NCBI RefSeq assembly: GCF_042611095.1
Contig: NZ_JBHFPV010000002.1
Coordinates: 62,001 to 126,000 of the forward strand
DNA length: 64,000 nucleotides
Reading direction: 5' to 3'
DNA from: Meishania litoralis
GTDB lineage: Bacteria > Bacteroidota > Bacteroidia > Flavobacteriales > Flavobacteriaceae
The notes below the pieces were generated by a model. The model was not told the origin of the DNA. It saw nothing but the letters and a program-made list of their open reading frames with translations, and made no database searches. This document shows positions 36,061-45,224 of this stretch, piece after piece. The translations under genes were made by a program, and so were the position numbers. Each line of letters begins with the position of its first letter. Position 1 is the stretch's first letter.

Positions 36061-39000
36061 TTAAAATGTTACAGATAAATTTACACCATAATTACGGGTC
36101 GAAGGTAGGTTGAAATTGTCAAGACCTACGGAGTTACGATTCGTGCTCATCGCCAATTCAGGATCAAAAGGTGCCTCTTTCTTCAAAAAGAACAAGTTAT
36201 TTCCAACAAAAGACACGGATGCCGATTTCATCCAAGGAATATTCAGACTCTGAACGTCAATATTATACCCTAAAGAGAACTGGGACAGTTTAATGTTAGT
36301 TCTATCATAAACGTACATTTCACCAACCCCGTTTCGATCTCCAATGAAACGGAACCATTCTTCAGGGTCAACGCTGGTTACTGCTGCACCTGATGACTCT
36401 ACCACACCATTTACGGGAACACTCCCAGCATCCCTTGCATCAGCGGTACGTTGCGAAACACCTGCGCCGTCAAGCATTGATTCTGTTTGACTGAAAACCT
36501 TGCCGCCGAAAACACCATTGATCAACATACTTGCATTAAAACGGCCAAAAGAAAACGAGTTGTTCCATCCCAAGGTAAAATCAGGATCCAAGTTTCCAAT
36601 GAGTTCACTTTCTGTAGTCCTTAGAGGTTTCCCGGCATCATCAAAAAGAATTCTACCTTGGTCATCTCTGCGGAACTTTAAAACATAAAGATCGTTAAAG
36701 CGGCCTCCTTCGGCCAATCGTACACTGTATCCCTCTGACGACCCAAGGTTAACAATTCGGTCATCGTCTGGACCTATATCTACAATTTCACTTCTATTTC
36801 TAGTGTAGTTAAGATTCGTATTCCATTCTATTTTATCGTTTCTAACAGGAACACCGTTCAAAGTAATTTCAACACCCTTATTTACAATCAATCCGGCATT
36901 AATAAACCTTTGATTATACCTACCCTCGGTAAGTGGATCGTCCTCTTCTAATCTAATAGGTACGAATTGGTCCTCACTCTTAATGTGGTAATAGGTAAAA
37001 TCTATTCCTAATCTATTTTGGAAGAAACGCCAATCAGCTCCAAACTCCGTACTAGTAATGATTTCAGGTTTCGCATCTGTAAATGGCCGGTTTAGTACTC
37101 TGCTTAAACCTCCCACAGGGTCGGTAATTCTGTTTGAAGGATTTATACGGTTAAAAGGCACCTCATTAGCAACCCTTGTGTTAGAAAGCCTAAACTTACC
37201 AAAAGTAATTGCCTCTGGTAGGTCGAACATTTCACTAACAATTGCGGTAAGACCAAATGACGGATAAAAATAGGAGTCATTACCCGTCAACGCCAAAGTA
37301 GAGGCCCAGTCATTTCTGCCACCCAATTCCAGGAAAAGCATTTCTTTAAAACCAAGTGTTGCATTCGCGAACGCCCCTTGTTTTATAATCTCACCATTGG
37401 TGACCGATGTTACGGGAGTTTGCGTCAAATCTAAATTATGAAAAAAGAATTCGTTCGGATAGATTAATCCATTGCCACTACTAGCGTTGACTTGAACACC
37501 AGTTCCATAATCGGTTTTTTGATAACTAGCACCGAGTATCGCATTCAAACTAAAATCTTCCGAAATGTTCGAATCATACGATAGAATAGCATCGGTGTAA
37601 ATCAATTTGTCTTCATATTTAAGATAGCCCCAAGAACCGTTCGGGTGTACATTGGTCGAATTTGAAGTGGCGGCATGTTGTTGTTCTCTTTCAACATTAC
37701 CATAATCATAATTGCCTCTTACCTGAAGGTTCAGTTTATCTGACATTTGATAGTTCAGCGATAAATTGGCAATTACCCTTCGATTATCTTGATTTAATGG
37801 TTGATTGTTGATGATCCAGTAGGGGTTCGATTGATGGTGGTCACTAACAAACCAATTTTGTGCCATCAGGTTGCGTGATGGGTCGAAAATTTCAAAATTA
37901 ATTCTATCGTTATTGAAATCTCGTTCACGTGGATAAAAATATAACCCAGTAAGCGGGTTCAAGTAGTACCCTGATGGCAGTCTATTAAAGGAATTCTCCA
38001 ATGATAGAATAACATTCGAGCTAATTGTCAGTTTATCATTTAATAATTTTGTGGATTGCTTAAGTGACACATTATTTCGAGAATATCTGTTCGTTGGAGT
38101 AATGCCTTCGGCCGTAGTATTGGAATACGAAAAATAGGCAGTAGTCCTGTCATTACCACCGCTAATGGAAAGTGAATTAATGGCATTATAACCAGTTTCA
38201 AAAAAATCTTCTACATAGTCACTGGCATAATTTCCAGGCGTGGTGGACCAGCTTTCTTTCGCACCATCTATAGCTCCATACTTAAACTGTAGGTCAGGTA
38301 ATTCGATTACTTCTTCAAAGGTAACACCCGAATTGAAAGTTACCGTTGTCTTGCCTGCCTCACCTTGCTTGGTGGTTATAAGTACGACTCCATTGGCGCC
38401 TGCACTACCATAAAGCATTGCAGCATTAGCTCCTCGAAGGACACTTATACTTGCAATATCGTCAGGGTTAAGGGCAGAAATACCATCACCTGAGTCAGTA
38501 CCACCCCACATACCCGGCTGACCTCCTCGGTTATTGGCCAATGGAATACCGTCAATTACAAATAATGGTGTGCTGTCACCGCTTAATGATTTGTTACCCC
38601 TCAAAACAATCTTAGTGGATCCACCAGCGCCCGAACTACTCTTTTTGATCTCTACACCAGCTGTCTTACCGTTGATACTGTTTAAGAAATTGATATCTCT
38701 AGTTTTGGTAATCTCATCCGCTGCTACAGTCTGTTGCGCGTAGGTCAGCGTTTTTTCCTGACGCTTGATACCCAATGCCGTTACCACAACCTCATCAAGT
38801 TGACTCGCATCTTCTTCCATAGACAAATCAATAGTGCTTGAAGCGCCTATTGTAATGTTTTGGGTTTTTGTACCTAAATAAGAAAATACCAATACATCTC
38901 CTTCCGAGGCTTCAATGGAATAGTTGCCATCAAAATCGGTCTGGGTACCGTTCGTTGTACCTTGTACAAGAACATTAACGCCTGGTAATGGCCCTCCATC

Positions 39001-39102
39001 GGAATCGGTAACAGTACCAGATACTGTTTTGGTCTGTGCGATGATTCCTTGAATACAAAGAAGTGCCAGACAAGTTAAAAAGTAATGAACTTTTCTTTTC
39101 AT
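36061..39102 (-). CDS. SusC/RagA-family TonB-linked outer-membrane transporter
   Basis: A 1013-residue TonB-dependent transporter. Signal peptide: FLTCLALLCIQGIIAQ. A carboxypeptidase D-like domain follows (VSGTVTDSDGGPLPGVNVLV), then the TonB box region LDEVVVTALGIKRQEK near 105, the plug (SINGKTAGVEIKK, LFVIDGIPL, ISVLRGANAAMLYGSAGANGV), and the 22-strand barrel ending in NYGVNLSVTF. It pairs with the SusD-like protein. It has an ordinary length for the family and no FecR-interacting N-terminal extension, consistent with control by the nearby LacI-type gene instead of an anti-sigma system. Confidence 0.95.
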   Translation of the reverse strand: MKRKVHYFLTCLALLCIQGIIAQTKTVSGTVTDSDGGPLPGVNVLVQGTTNGTQTDFDGNYSIEASEGDVLVFSYLGTKTQNITIGASSTIDLSMEEDASQLDEVVVTALGIKRQEKTLTYAQQTVAADEITKTRDINFLNSINGKTAGVEIKKSSSGAGGSTKIVLRGNKSLSGDSTPLFVIDGIPLANNRGGQPGMWGGTDSGDGISALNPDDIASISVLRGANAAMLYGSAGANGVVLITTKQGEAGKTTVTFNSGVTFEEVIELPDLQFKYGAIDGAKESWSTTPGNYASDYVEDFFETGYNAINSLSISGGNDRTTAYFSYSNTTAEGITPTNRYSRNNVSLKQSTKLLNDKLTISSNVILSLENSFNRLPSGYYLNPLTGLYFYPRERDFNNDRINFEIFDPSRNLMAQNWFVSDHHQSNPYWIINNQPLNQDNRRVIANLSLNYQMSDKLNLQVRGNYDYGNVEREQQHAATSNSTNVHPNGSWGYLKYEDKLIYTDAILSYDSNISEDFSLNAILGASYQKTDYGTGVQVNASSGNGLIYPNEFFFHNLDLTQTPVTSVTNGEIIKQGAFANATLGFKEMLFLELGGRNDWASTLALTGNDSYFYPSFGLTAIVSEMFDLPEAITFGKFRLSNTRVANEVPFNRINPSNRITDPVGGLSRVLNRPFTDAKPEIITSTEFGADWRFFQNRLGIDFTYYHIKSEDQFVPIRLEEDDPLTEGRYNQRFINAGLIVNKGVEITLNGVPVRNDKIEWNTNLNYTRNRSEIVDIGPDDDRIVNLGSSEGYSVRLAEGGRFNDLYVLKFRRDDQGRILFDDAGKPLRTTESELIGNLDPDFTLGWNNSFSFGRFNASMLINGVFGGKVFSQTESMLDGAGVSQRTADARDAGSVPVNGVVESSGAAVTSVDPEEWFRFIGDRNGVGEMYVYDRTNIKLSQFSLGYNIDVQSLNIPWMKSASVSFVGNNLFFLKKEAPFDPELAMSTNRNSVGLDNFNLPSTRNYGVNLSVTF

Positions 39103-39552
39103 ACTAATTGAGTTTAGATAGTTAGTTCTTAAATGTTCAAATTAAAAAGAAATCTGCCTAAAAAAATAGATCAACAACAACTCTCGAAAGCTAAAGAACA
39201 AAAATCAAGGTACTTACCTAGAGATATATTTTGCCTTGAGTATATTGCCTTTCAATAAATTTACGCATGTCAATAATGGTAATACCTGTTGCCTTGAATG
39301 GCAGGTCAAGTCTGTTTTCTGTTCATGAATGTTAGTTTTTTAATTACTGTAGGCTTATATGCCTATTTAGTAGTGAAATTAAACTTTATTTTCAATATGA
39401 CAAGCGGAAACAATAAAATTGTGTTCGAGCACATTACTTATTTGTTAAGGAAAAATAGTGGTGACTGCGAATAATTGACTAAAACATGTCAAAATAAATT
39501 GATTTGACAAAAAATGAACTACAAATCTTCTAAAAACATACCAGATCGCTGA
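39103..39552 (-). promoter_or_regulatory. 450-base region upstream of susC, three short repeats
   Basis: This gap should contain the susCD promoter. The nearest element, minus-strand TTAATTTG (39138-39145), has one mismatch to TAnnTTTG, and the same octamer occurs before the UnbV-type gene (34385-34392). Three direct copies of TTGCCTT followed by two variable bases and A occur at 39231-39240, 39245-39254 and 39289-39298. No ORF is supported. The repeats could be operator sites. Confidence 0.4.
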
Positions 39553-40605
39553 TTAACTTGTTTTGGATGTTTCTATAATGTAGTAGTCAACATTTTCGGA
39601 AGTTATGATATCTATGGGTAATAGTTCTTTTTTCGGTATTCTTTTTTGGAATAGAAAATGTTCGGCGAGATAAGCGATCCCAAGGTATGCCTGACGTTTT
39701 GGTTTTTGGTGAATCAAGAAATCGATTTTACCTTTTTTTAAATAATCGATGTTCTTTTGGAGCAGATCATAACCTACGATTATCATTTTTTTCATTTCGG
39801 GAAGAACTTCCAGAATTTCATAGGCTTTTGAGTTCGTAATGAAAAGAGCTTTGATCATGGGGTGTTCTTGAAAAAAGTTGTCTGCACTATGCTTAAAATG
39901 CAAGGTATCCTTAGTGCTGAAACTTTTTGTTATGATGGCAATATCATTGCTGTTTTCATTAAAATAATCCACGAATCCTTTTTCTTTCAGTTCCATATGA
40001 GGTTCTAGGTCAACGTGAACAACCGCTATCTCGTCATTTTTTCCAACGACCTTATGTAAAAGGCTTGCCGCGACCCTTCCGCTTTGGGTCAAATCTTGAC
40101 CGATGAAAATTTCCCCTGTAAATTCCTCAAGGTAATTGTCGAAAAGCGTGACCATGATATTACGTTGCCTGCACACATTCAGAACTTGGCGTAATTCTTC
40201 TTGAAATAGTGGTACTATCAATATGGCATCTGGACAAAAGTCCATGGCCTTTTGTGAGGCCTTGGCAAAAGAGGAACCATCATAAAGATGGTAAAGACAT
40301 TTTTCCACCGAAATGCCAAAAGGTTTGAACTCATTTGAAGCATCTATTATTCCCTGATTCGCCGAAACCCAATAAGGATCGTATTTGGGGTCGGGCATTA
40401 GCACGCATATTTTGTACAGCTTGTTGTTTTTGAGGTTTCTGGCTATGGGGTTAGGCTGAAAGTCAATTTCCTTTATGACTTGCTCAACTTTATTAAGAGC
40501 CTTTTCCGATACTTTTCCTCTTTTGTGGAGTACCCTGTCAACGGTACCCTTGGACACACCTGCAAGTTCTGCGATATCTTTTATGGTATATTTCTTGTTC
40601 GGCAT
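39553..40605 (-). CDS. LacI-family transcriptional regulator
   Basis: A 350-residue repressor: the N-terminal helix-turn-helix is YTIKDIAELAGVSKGTVDRVL, followed by the hinge helix NPIARNLKNN and a periplasmic-binding-protein-like sensor domain. The sensor domain (DPYWVSANQGIIDASNEF, FIGQDLTQSGRVAASLL) is of the type that binds sugars or similar ligands. It sits between the SusCD pair and the symporter operon on the same strand and is the likely local regulator. A palindromic site lies just before its start codon. Confidence 0.92.
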   Translation of the reverse strand: MPNKKYTIKDIAELAGVSKGTVDRVLHKRGKVSEKALNKVEQVIKEIDFQPNPIARNLKNNKLYKICVLMPDPKYDPYWVSANQGIIDASNEFKPFGISVEKCLYHLYDGSSFAKASQKAMDFCPDAILIVPLFQEELRQVLNVCRQRNIMVTLFDNYLEEFTGEIFIGQDLTQSGRVAASLLHKVVGKNDEIAVVHVDLEPHMELKEKGFVDYFNENSNDIAIITKSFSTKDTLHFKHSADNFFQEHPMIKALFITNSKAYEILEVLPEMKKMIIVGYDLLQKNIDYLKKGKIDFLIHQKPKRQAYLGIAYLAEHFLFQKRIPKKELLPIDIITSENVDYYIIETSKTS

Positions 40606-40618
40606 TGAAAATACTTGC

Positions 40619-40664
40619 TTTTAGACGCTTGACGCCTAAAATAATTCAGACCGCTTCAAATATA
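40619..40664 (-). promoter_or_regulatory. Promoter element and palindromic operator of the LacI-type gene
   Basis: The minus strand has TATATTTG (40657-40664), a perfect -7 element. Between it and the ATG (40605) lies a 23-base near-palindrome (40619-40641): arms TTTTAG and CTAAAA flank two copies of ACGC. It would cover the predicted start site, a position suited to autorepression. Confidence 0.5.
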
Positions 40665-40762
40665 TCATAAAATCTTGGTTGGTTAATACGTATGGCAATC
40701 CTGAACATGTACAATGGCCTTGGTTAAGTGATATTGTATATTGAAGGAATGAAATTAAACGA

Positions 40763-42505
40763 TTAGGAACTTATTGTTCTTGCTTTCAGTAATCTATCAA
40801 AACCTTCCATAAGGATAGCCGTCAAAATAACCAGGGCAGCACCAATGAAGTTTAGCCAAAGATACCCCAGTTTTTCATCGCCGGAAGGATAAACGTGAAT
40901 GTAGTTGTAATAGATTACGCAAATAATGAGTTGGGTCAATATGGCTGCGAAGAAAACTGCGTTTCCCTTGACAAATTTGAAAAAGAAGGCGAGTAGAAAT
41001 ATTCCCAGCACATTTCCATAGAAAATCGACCCGATAATATTTACGAGTTGAATGAGATTGTCAAAAAGGCTGGCCACGCAAGCAATAATTATTGCAATGA
41101 CCCCCCACATAAGGGTAAATCCCTTGGATATTCTGACATAATATTTTTCTGAAAAGTTTCCTTTGGTATTTCTTTTATACAGGTCCAGGGCGGTTATCGT
41201 GCCCAGGGCATTCAGCTCAGAGGCGGTTGACGACATTGCCGCCGATAGTATAACCGCCAGTAGAAGCCCTATGAGTCCCTTCGGTAGATTATAAAGAATG
41301 AAATGTATGAAAACATAATCTTTATCATTGGTTTCAGCCCCATCATCGGCCTGTTGGATCAGTGTTTTCGCCGCTTGCCTGTTCGCGATATCTTTTTGGT
41401 TTATTTCGACAATCTGTAATTTGGCCTCTTCAATGACAGCAAATTCCTTCAATTCAAGGGCTTCCGAAAACTTGTCCTGGGCCATCTTTTTCTCAATCTC
41501 CAATTCATGATGTTTCTCCTGCAGGAGTTTATAGTCTGAAGCGTACTCTGATTCCATTACCGTCTTCGTAGCCGCCGGATTGAAATTCAATGGCGAGGGG
41601 TTGTATTGGTAAAAAATGAAGACCATTACCCCGACCAGTAGAATAAAAAACTGCATTGGAATCTTGAAGATACCGTTAAAAACAAGACCTAGCTGGCTTT
41701 CACGAACCGATTTGCCGGATAAATAACGCTGAACTTGACTCTGATCGGTGCCGAAATAAGCAAGTGCCAAAAAGAGCCCCCCTGTGATACCGCTCCAAAA
41801 AGTATACCGACTCTTGGTATCGAAACTGAAATCCAATATTTCCAACTTGTTACTGGCCCCTGCTATTTTCAGGGCTTTTCCGAAATCGATGTCCGCTGGC
41901 AGATATCCTAAAATATAAAAGAAAGTCACGAACATACCTGTCATGATAATGAACATCTGCTGTTTTTGGGTGACGTTGACGGCTTTTGTGCCACCCGATA
42001 CCGTATAAATGATCACAAGTGTGCCAATAATGATATTAAGCGTTTGCAGATCCCACCCCAAAATGGCCGATAAGATAATCGATGGCGCAAAAATGGTAAT
42101 TCCTGCGGCAAGTCCACGTTGTATCAAGAACAGTACGGCCGCTAGCGACCTTGTTTTAAGGTCGAAACGGCTCTCTAGAAACTCATAAGCCGTATATACT
42201 TTTAATCGGTGGTAAATGGGAACGAAGACCAAGCAGATGATTACCATTGCCAAAGGTAATCCTAGATAGAACTGAACAAAGCCCATACCATCATGAAAGG
42301 CCTGTCCAGGGGTTGAAAGAAAGGTTATTGCACTTGCCTGGGTGGCCATAACCGACAACCCTATCGTCCACCACTTGGCATTGCTTCCCCCTCTTACATA
42401 ATCATGTACGTTTTGGCTGCCCTTTGTACGCCAAACACCATAGGCCACGATGAAGAGCAGGGTTCCGGTGAGTATCGCCCAATCCAATATTCCCAATGCT
42501 CCCAT
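40763..42505 (-). CDS. Sodium:solute symporter family transporter with a coiled-coil insert
   Basis: A 580-residue SSS-family transporter with about 13 membrane helices. Family motifs: GLSVMATQASAITFLSTPGQAF, FGTDQSQVQRYLSGKS and AVILSAAMSSTASELNALGT. These transporters couple Na+ to uptake of sugars, sialic acid, amino acids or similar solutes. Between two late helices lies an insert of about 85 residues (about 310-395) rich in E, K and L, a predicted coiled coil. It follows the 35-aa membrane peptide by one base and belongs to the PIG-L operon. Confidence 0.92.
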   Translation of the reverse strand: MGALGILDWAILTGTLLFIVAYGVWRTKGSQNVHDYVRGGSNAKWWTIGLSVMATQASAITFLSTPGQAFHDGMGFVQFYLGLPLAMVIICLVFVPIYHRLKVYTAYEFLESRFDLKTRSLAAVLFLIQRGLAAGITIFAPSIILSAILGWDLQTLNIIIGTLVIIYTVSGGTKAVNVTQKQQMFIIMTGMFVTFFYILGYLPADIDFGKALKIAGASNKLEILDFSFDTKSRYTFWSGITGGLFLALAYFGTDQSQVQRYLSGKSVRESQLGLVFNGIFKIPMQFFILLVGVMVFIFYQYNPSPLNFNPAATKTVMESEYASDYKLLQEKHHELEIEKKMAQDKFSEALELKEFAVIEEAKLQIVEINQKDIANRQAAKTLIQQADDGAETNDKDYVFIHFILYNLPKGLIGLLLAVILSAAMSSTASELNALGTITALDLYKRNTKGNFSEKYYVRISKGFTLMWGVIAIIIACVASLFDNLIQLVNIIGSIFYGNVLGIFLLAFFFKFVKGNAVFFAAILTQLIICVIYYNYIHVYPSGDEKLGYLWLNFIGAALVILTAILMEGFDRLLKARTISS

Positions 42506-42506
42506 G

Positions 42507-42614
42507 TTAGATATAAGATGTCATTAAATAATAGAAAAAGAATACATAAAGCAGGTTTAGGATCAGAACCAATGAATATTCCTTTTTCCAAATATATTTG
42601 TCCTTTCCGTTCAT
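42507..42614 (-). CDS. Small single-pass membrane protein, 35 aa
   Basis: A 35-residue ORF: MNGKDKYIWKKEYSLVLILN followed by LLYVFFFYYLMTSYI. The N-terminus is charged (five Lys) and residues about 14-33 form one membrane helix with aromatic residues. Its ATG overlaps the TGA of the PIG-L gene (ATGA), and its TAA lies one base before the symporter ATG. Both junctions point to a translated gene in this operon. It has the size of accessory peptides of SSS-type transporters, but I do not recognise a named family. Confidence 0.7.
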   Translation of the reverse strand: MNGKDKYIWKKEYSLVLILNLLYVFFFYYLMTSYI

Positions 42615-45148
42615 CCCTTTACCTGATTGTCAGTGGTTTCTAATTGTTCCTTCCCCAAGGAAAGCATGTTCGCGAACAGCTTGTAAGCACCTGGAACGCC
42701 TTCCGGTAACTCCCTGAAGAAACTCAGACCACTGTAAATATAGTTTCCTTTGCCATAGGGCGCGACCAAAAGGCTGCCTTCCGTCGATTTTTCGCCCGGG
42801 TCGTTCATTTTGAGAATCGGTGTGAATTGTGGTGCCCACTCATTTGGAAAGTACAGTCCTCTTTCTTGCACCCACCCTTTAAAGTCATTCTGGGAGATTA
42901 GATTCGGAAAATTCACCAAGGCATGTTCTTTGGCAACGATCTCAACAGGCGAGTCTTCGTTGGTTACACGATCACGCGATAGTTTTAGATCATATGGCGC
43001 AATATTTTCGAATTGTGAGGCCCATCTACCTGCTGTATTGTACTGAACGATCAGGTTGCCCCCTTGCTTGACGTAATCCATCAAAAACCGCTGCTTGAAC
43101 TTAAGCTCCTCCACTACATTATAAGCTCGAATACCTACAACGACCGCATCATATTTTTGCAAAGTGCCCAATGTGATGCCACCAACGTCGATCAAATGTA
43201 CATTGTACCCTATTTGGGCTAAACTTTCAGGCACCGCGTCACCGGCACCCACTATATAACCTATGTTTTCGCCCGCTTTTTGGATATTAAGACGTACGAC
43301 CTTGGCTTCGGCATTTTGCAAAACCTGTTGCGTTGGCACATGGTCATATGCAATGGTCACCAGTTCATGTGTAAGATCTTTTCCATTCACTTTTATGATG
43401 GGTGAAATGTAGCTTTCATTTTCTTGGGCCGGGGGCCAAAGTTTGAAAATTACCGTTTTTTGATCTCCTTTTTTTTCGATTTCAAAAGCCCGGGTGTCAT
43501 CATCTACTTTCCAACCTTCCGAGAAGCAGAGTTGTACTTTACCCTTGACGCTATCTCGATGTGCCCTGATGGTAACAGGTATTTCCTTAGGTTCGCCATC
43601 TGCAAAAATCAAGACATTGTCATCGAAACTTGCCGTGACCTCAGGAAGAATCTCAAAGGGTTCGTACAACTCTCCCTTATCAGGTTTTGCAAAACGGTAA
43701 ACCACAGGTTTTTCAAAAGTTATGGCATATCCATCGAAATCAAGTTCAAATAGTGCACGGAAAGCTCTTGGCGTTTCGGGCCTACCTATGAGCATTTGAT
43801 CGTTGACCGTGTACATGCCCAACATTCCTTTGTTTTTTAACCAATACGGACTTGTGTAACCTACGTGATCGGGAATGGTAAATTCAAGTTCTAGATTTTG
43901 GTTTTCATTGTTTTTTAGTGGAATTGAAGGGGTCAGTTCAGCATTGGCTTCCGGTATTTTTATAGTTTTCAAAGTAATCGGTGCACCGGATCGGTTCAAC
44001 GCCTCTATTTTTACATTGACTTTGCCATTTGGGTTTGCTATGGCATTTTCGGCCGAAGCTTCAAGATATAGACCTGAAACCGATAATATCAAATTTTTAA
44101 GCTCATCCGATTTTAATCTTTTCCAATGCTCGTCGCTGACGTTCTGTAATAATTTATAGGCTTCGATCAATCTTCCCAAATGTTTTGCAGGGTCTTTAAA
44201 ATCGAAATCGGCCTCTATACCATAAAGAATTTCCCCAACGGCCTCTCCGCCCTCGATTCGCGACCAAGTGGTATCGATACCATCAAAAATGTCAACATTG
44301 TCAGTAGGCATATCACCTTTCAAAAGCTCTACATACTCGTTTTCGGTCCCTCTAGATGCTAATCTTCCGAAACCCTGACAGAGGTGCTGACTACTGGCCA
44401 AAGATGCAATTTCATTGTTCGAGACCCCAAGAGTCGGATAGAACACACCCGTATCGAAATGCAACATTTTTGACTTGTCCGCTTCCTCGAATTTTTCGCG
44501 GCTTCCGTAGAACCACCAAGAGGTATTAAAAAACAAACGTTTGGGCTGCCAAGTCTGGGTAAGTATAAGTTGTTTGGAATATGCATTTGGGTCATTTGTC
44601 AGGTCAAAAGCCTCGACGCTCAGCATAGCCGAAGAAGTATGATGGCCATGGGTGCTTCCAGGGCTGCGATGGTCGAACCGGTTTATTATCACATCAGGTT
44701 TAAGATTGCGTATCACCCACACAACATCGCCTAGAACTTGCTCTTTGTTCCAAATTTTCAAAGTCTCGTCAGGATGTTTTGAATACCCGAAATCAACTGC
44801 TCTCGTGAAGTATTGTTCCCCGCCATCGACCCTTCGTGCCGCAAGCAGTTCCTGAGTTCGGAGTACCCCAAGCAACTCTTTCAGCTCAGGACCTATTAGG
44901 TTTTGCCCTCCATCTCCTCGGGTCATTGATAGATATGCCGTTCTTGCCTTTAGGTTATTGGACAAATAGGAAATCAATCGCGTATTTTCATCATCGGGAT
45001 GCGCAGCTACGTACAACGCCGTGCCCAAAAAATTCAATTTCTGTAGCGAATGATAAATATCGGCGGTGGACTTCTTCTGTGGTGCTTGGGCCGAACAAAA
45101 ATTAATGCTTGTAAAAAACAGTGTGCATAAAAAAAGAAATTGGCGCAT
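42611..45148 (-). CDS. Exported PIG-L/LmbE-type deacetylase with large C-terminal part
   Basis: An 845-residue exported protein. The N-terminal PIG-L domain has the zinc motif AAHPDDE (His50 to Glu54) and, later, HGHH near 170; family members deacetylate N-acetyl sugars. The C-terminal 500 residues hold beta-sandwich regions and a ThuA/GATase-like segment (YDAVVVGIRAYNVVEEL, GGNLIVQYNTAGRW). The signal peptide MRQFLFLCTLFFTSINFCSA starts at 45148; an ATG at 45169 adds seven residues, but the -7 element at 45171-45178 puts transcription start after it. It is the first gene of the PIG-L, 35-aa peptide, symporter unit. Confidence 0.88.
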   Translation of the reverse strand: MRQFLFLCTLFFTSINFCSAQAPQKKSTADIYHSLQKLNFLGTALYVAAHPDDENTRLISYLSNNLKARTAYLSMTRGDGGQNLIGPELKELLGVLRTQELLAARRVDGGEQYFTRAVDFGYSKHPDETLKIWNKEQVLGDVVWVIRNLKPDVIINRFDHRSPGSTHGHHTSSAMLSVEAFDLTNDPNAYSKQLILTQTWQPKRLFFNTSWWFYGSREKFEEADKSKMLHFDTGVFYPTLGVSNNEIASLASSQHLCQGFGRLASRGTENEYVELLKGDMPTDNVDIFDGIDTTWSRIEGGEAVGEILYGIEADFDFKDPAKHLGRLIEAYKLLQNVSDEHWKRLKSDELKNLILSVSGLYLEASAENAIANPNGKVNVKIEALNRSGAPITLKTIKIPEANAELTPSIPLKNNENQNLELEFTIPDHVGYTSPYWLKNKGMLGMYTVNDQMLIGRPETPRAFRALFELDFDGYAITFEKPVVYRFAKPDKGELYEPFEILPEVTASFDDNVLIFADGEPKEIPVTIRAHRDSVKGKVQLCFSEGWKVDDDTRAFEIEKKGDQKTVIFKLWPPAQENESYISPIIKVNGKDLTHELVTIAYDHVPTQQVLQNAEAKVVRLNIQKAGENIGYIVGAGDAVPESLAQIGYNVHLIDVGGITLGTLQKYDAVVVGIRAYNVVEELKFKQRFLMDYVKQGGNLIVQYNTAGRWASQFENIAPYDLKLSRDRVTNEDSPVEIVAKEHALVNFPNLISQNDFKGWVQERGLYFPNEWAPQFTPILKMNDPGEKSTEGSLLVAPYGKGNYIYSGLSFFRELPEGVPGAYKLFANMLSLGKEQLETTDNQVKG

Positions 45149-45170
45149 GTATTTGATTTTAGCTGGCAAT

Positions 45171-45200
45171 CAAATATAGAAAGATAAAGGCGTGAACCAG
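45171..45200 (-). promoter_or_regulatory. Promoter of the PIG-L operon
   Basis: Minus-strand TATATTTG (45171-45178) is a perfect -7 element with CTGG 19 bases upstream in place of TTG. The predicted start site is near 45164, which excludes the ATG at 45169 and supports translation from 45148. Confidence 0.55.
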
Positions 45201-45224
45201 TTTTTTTTAATCTTCTTTAACAAA

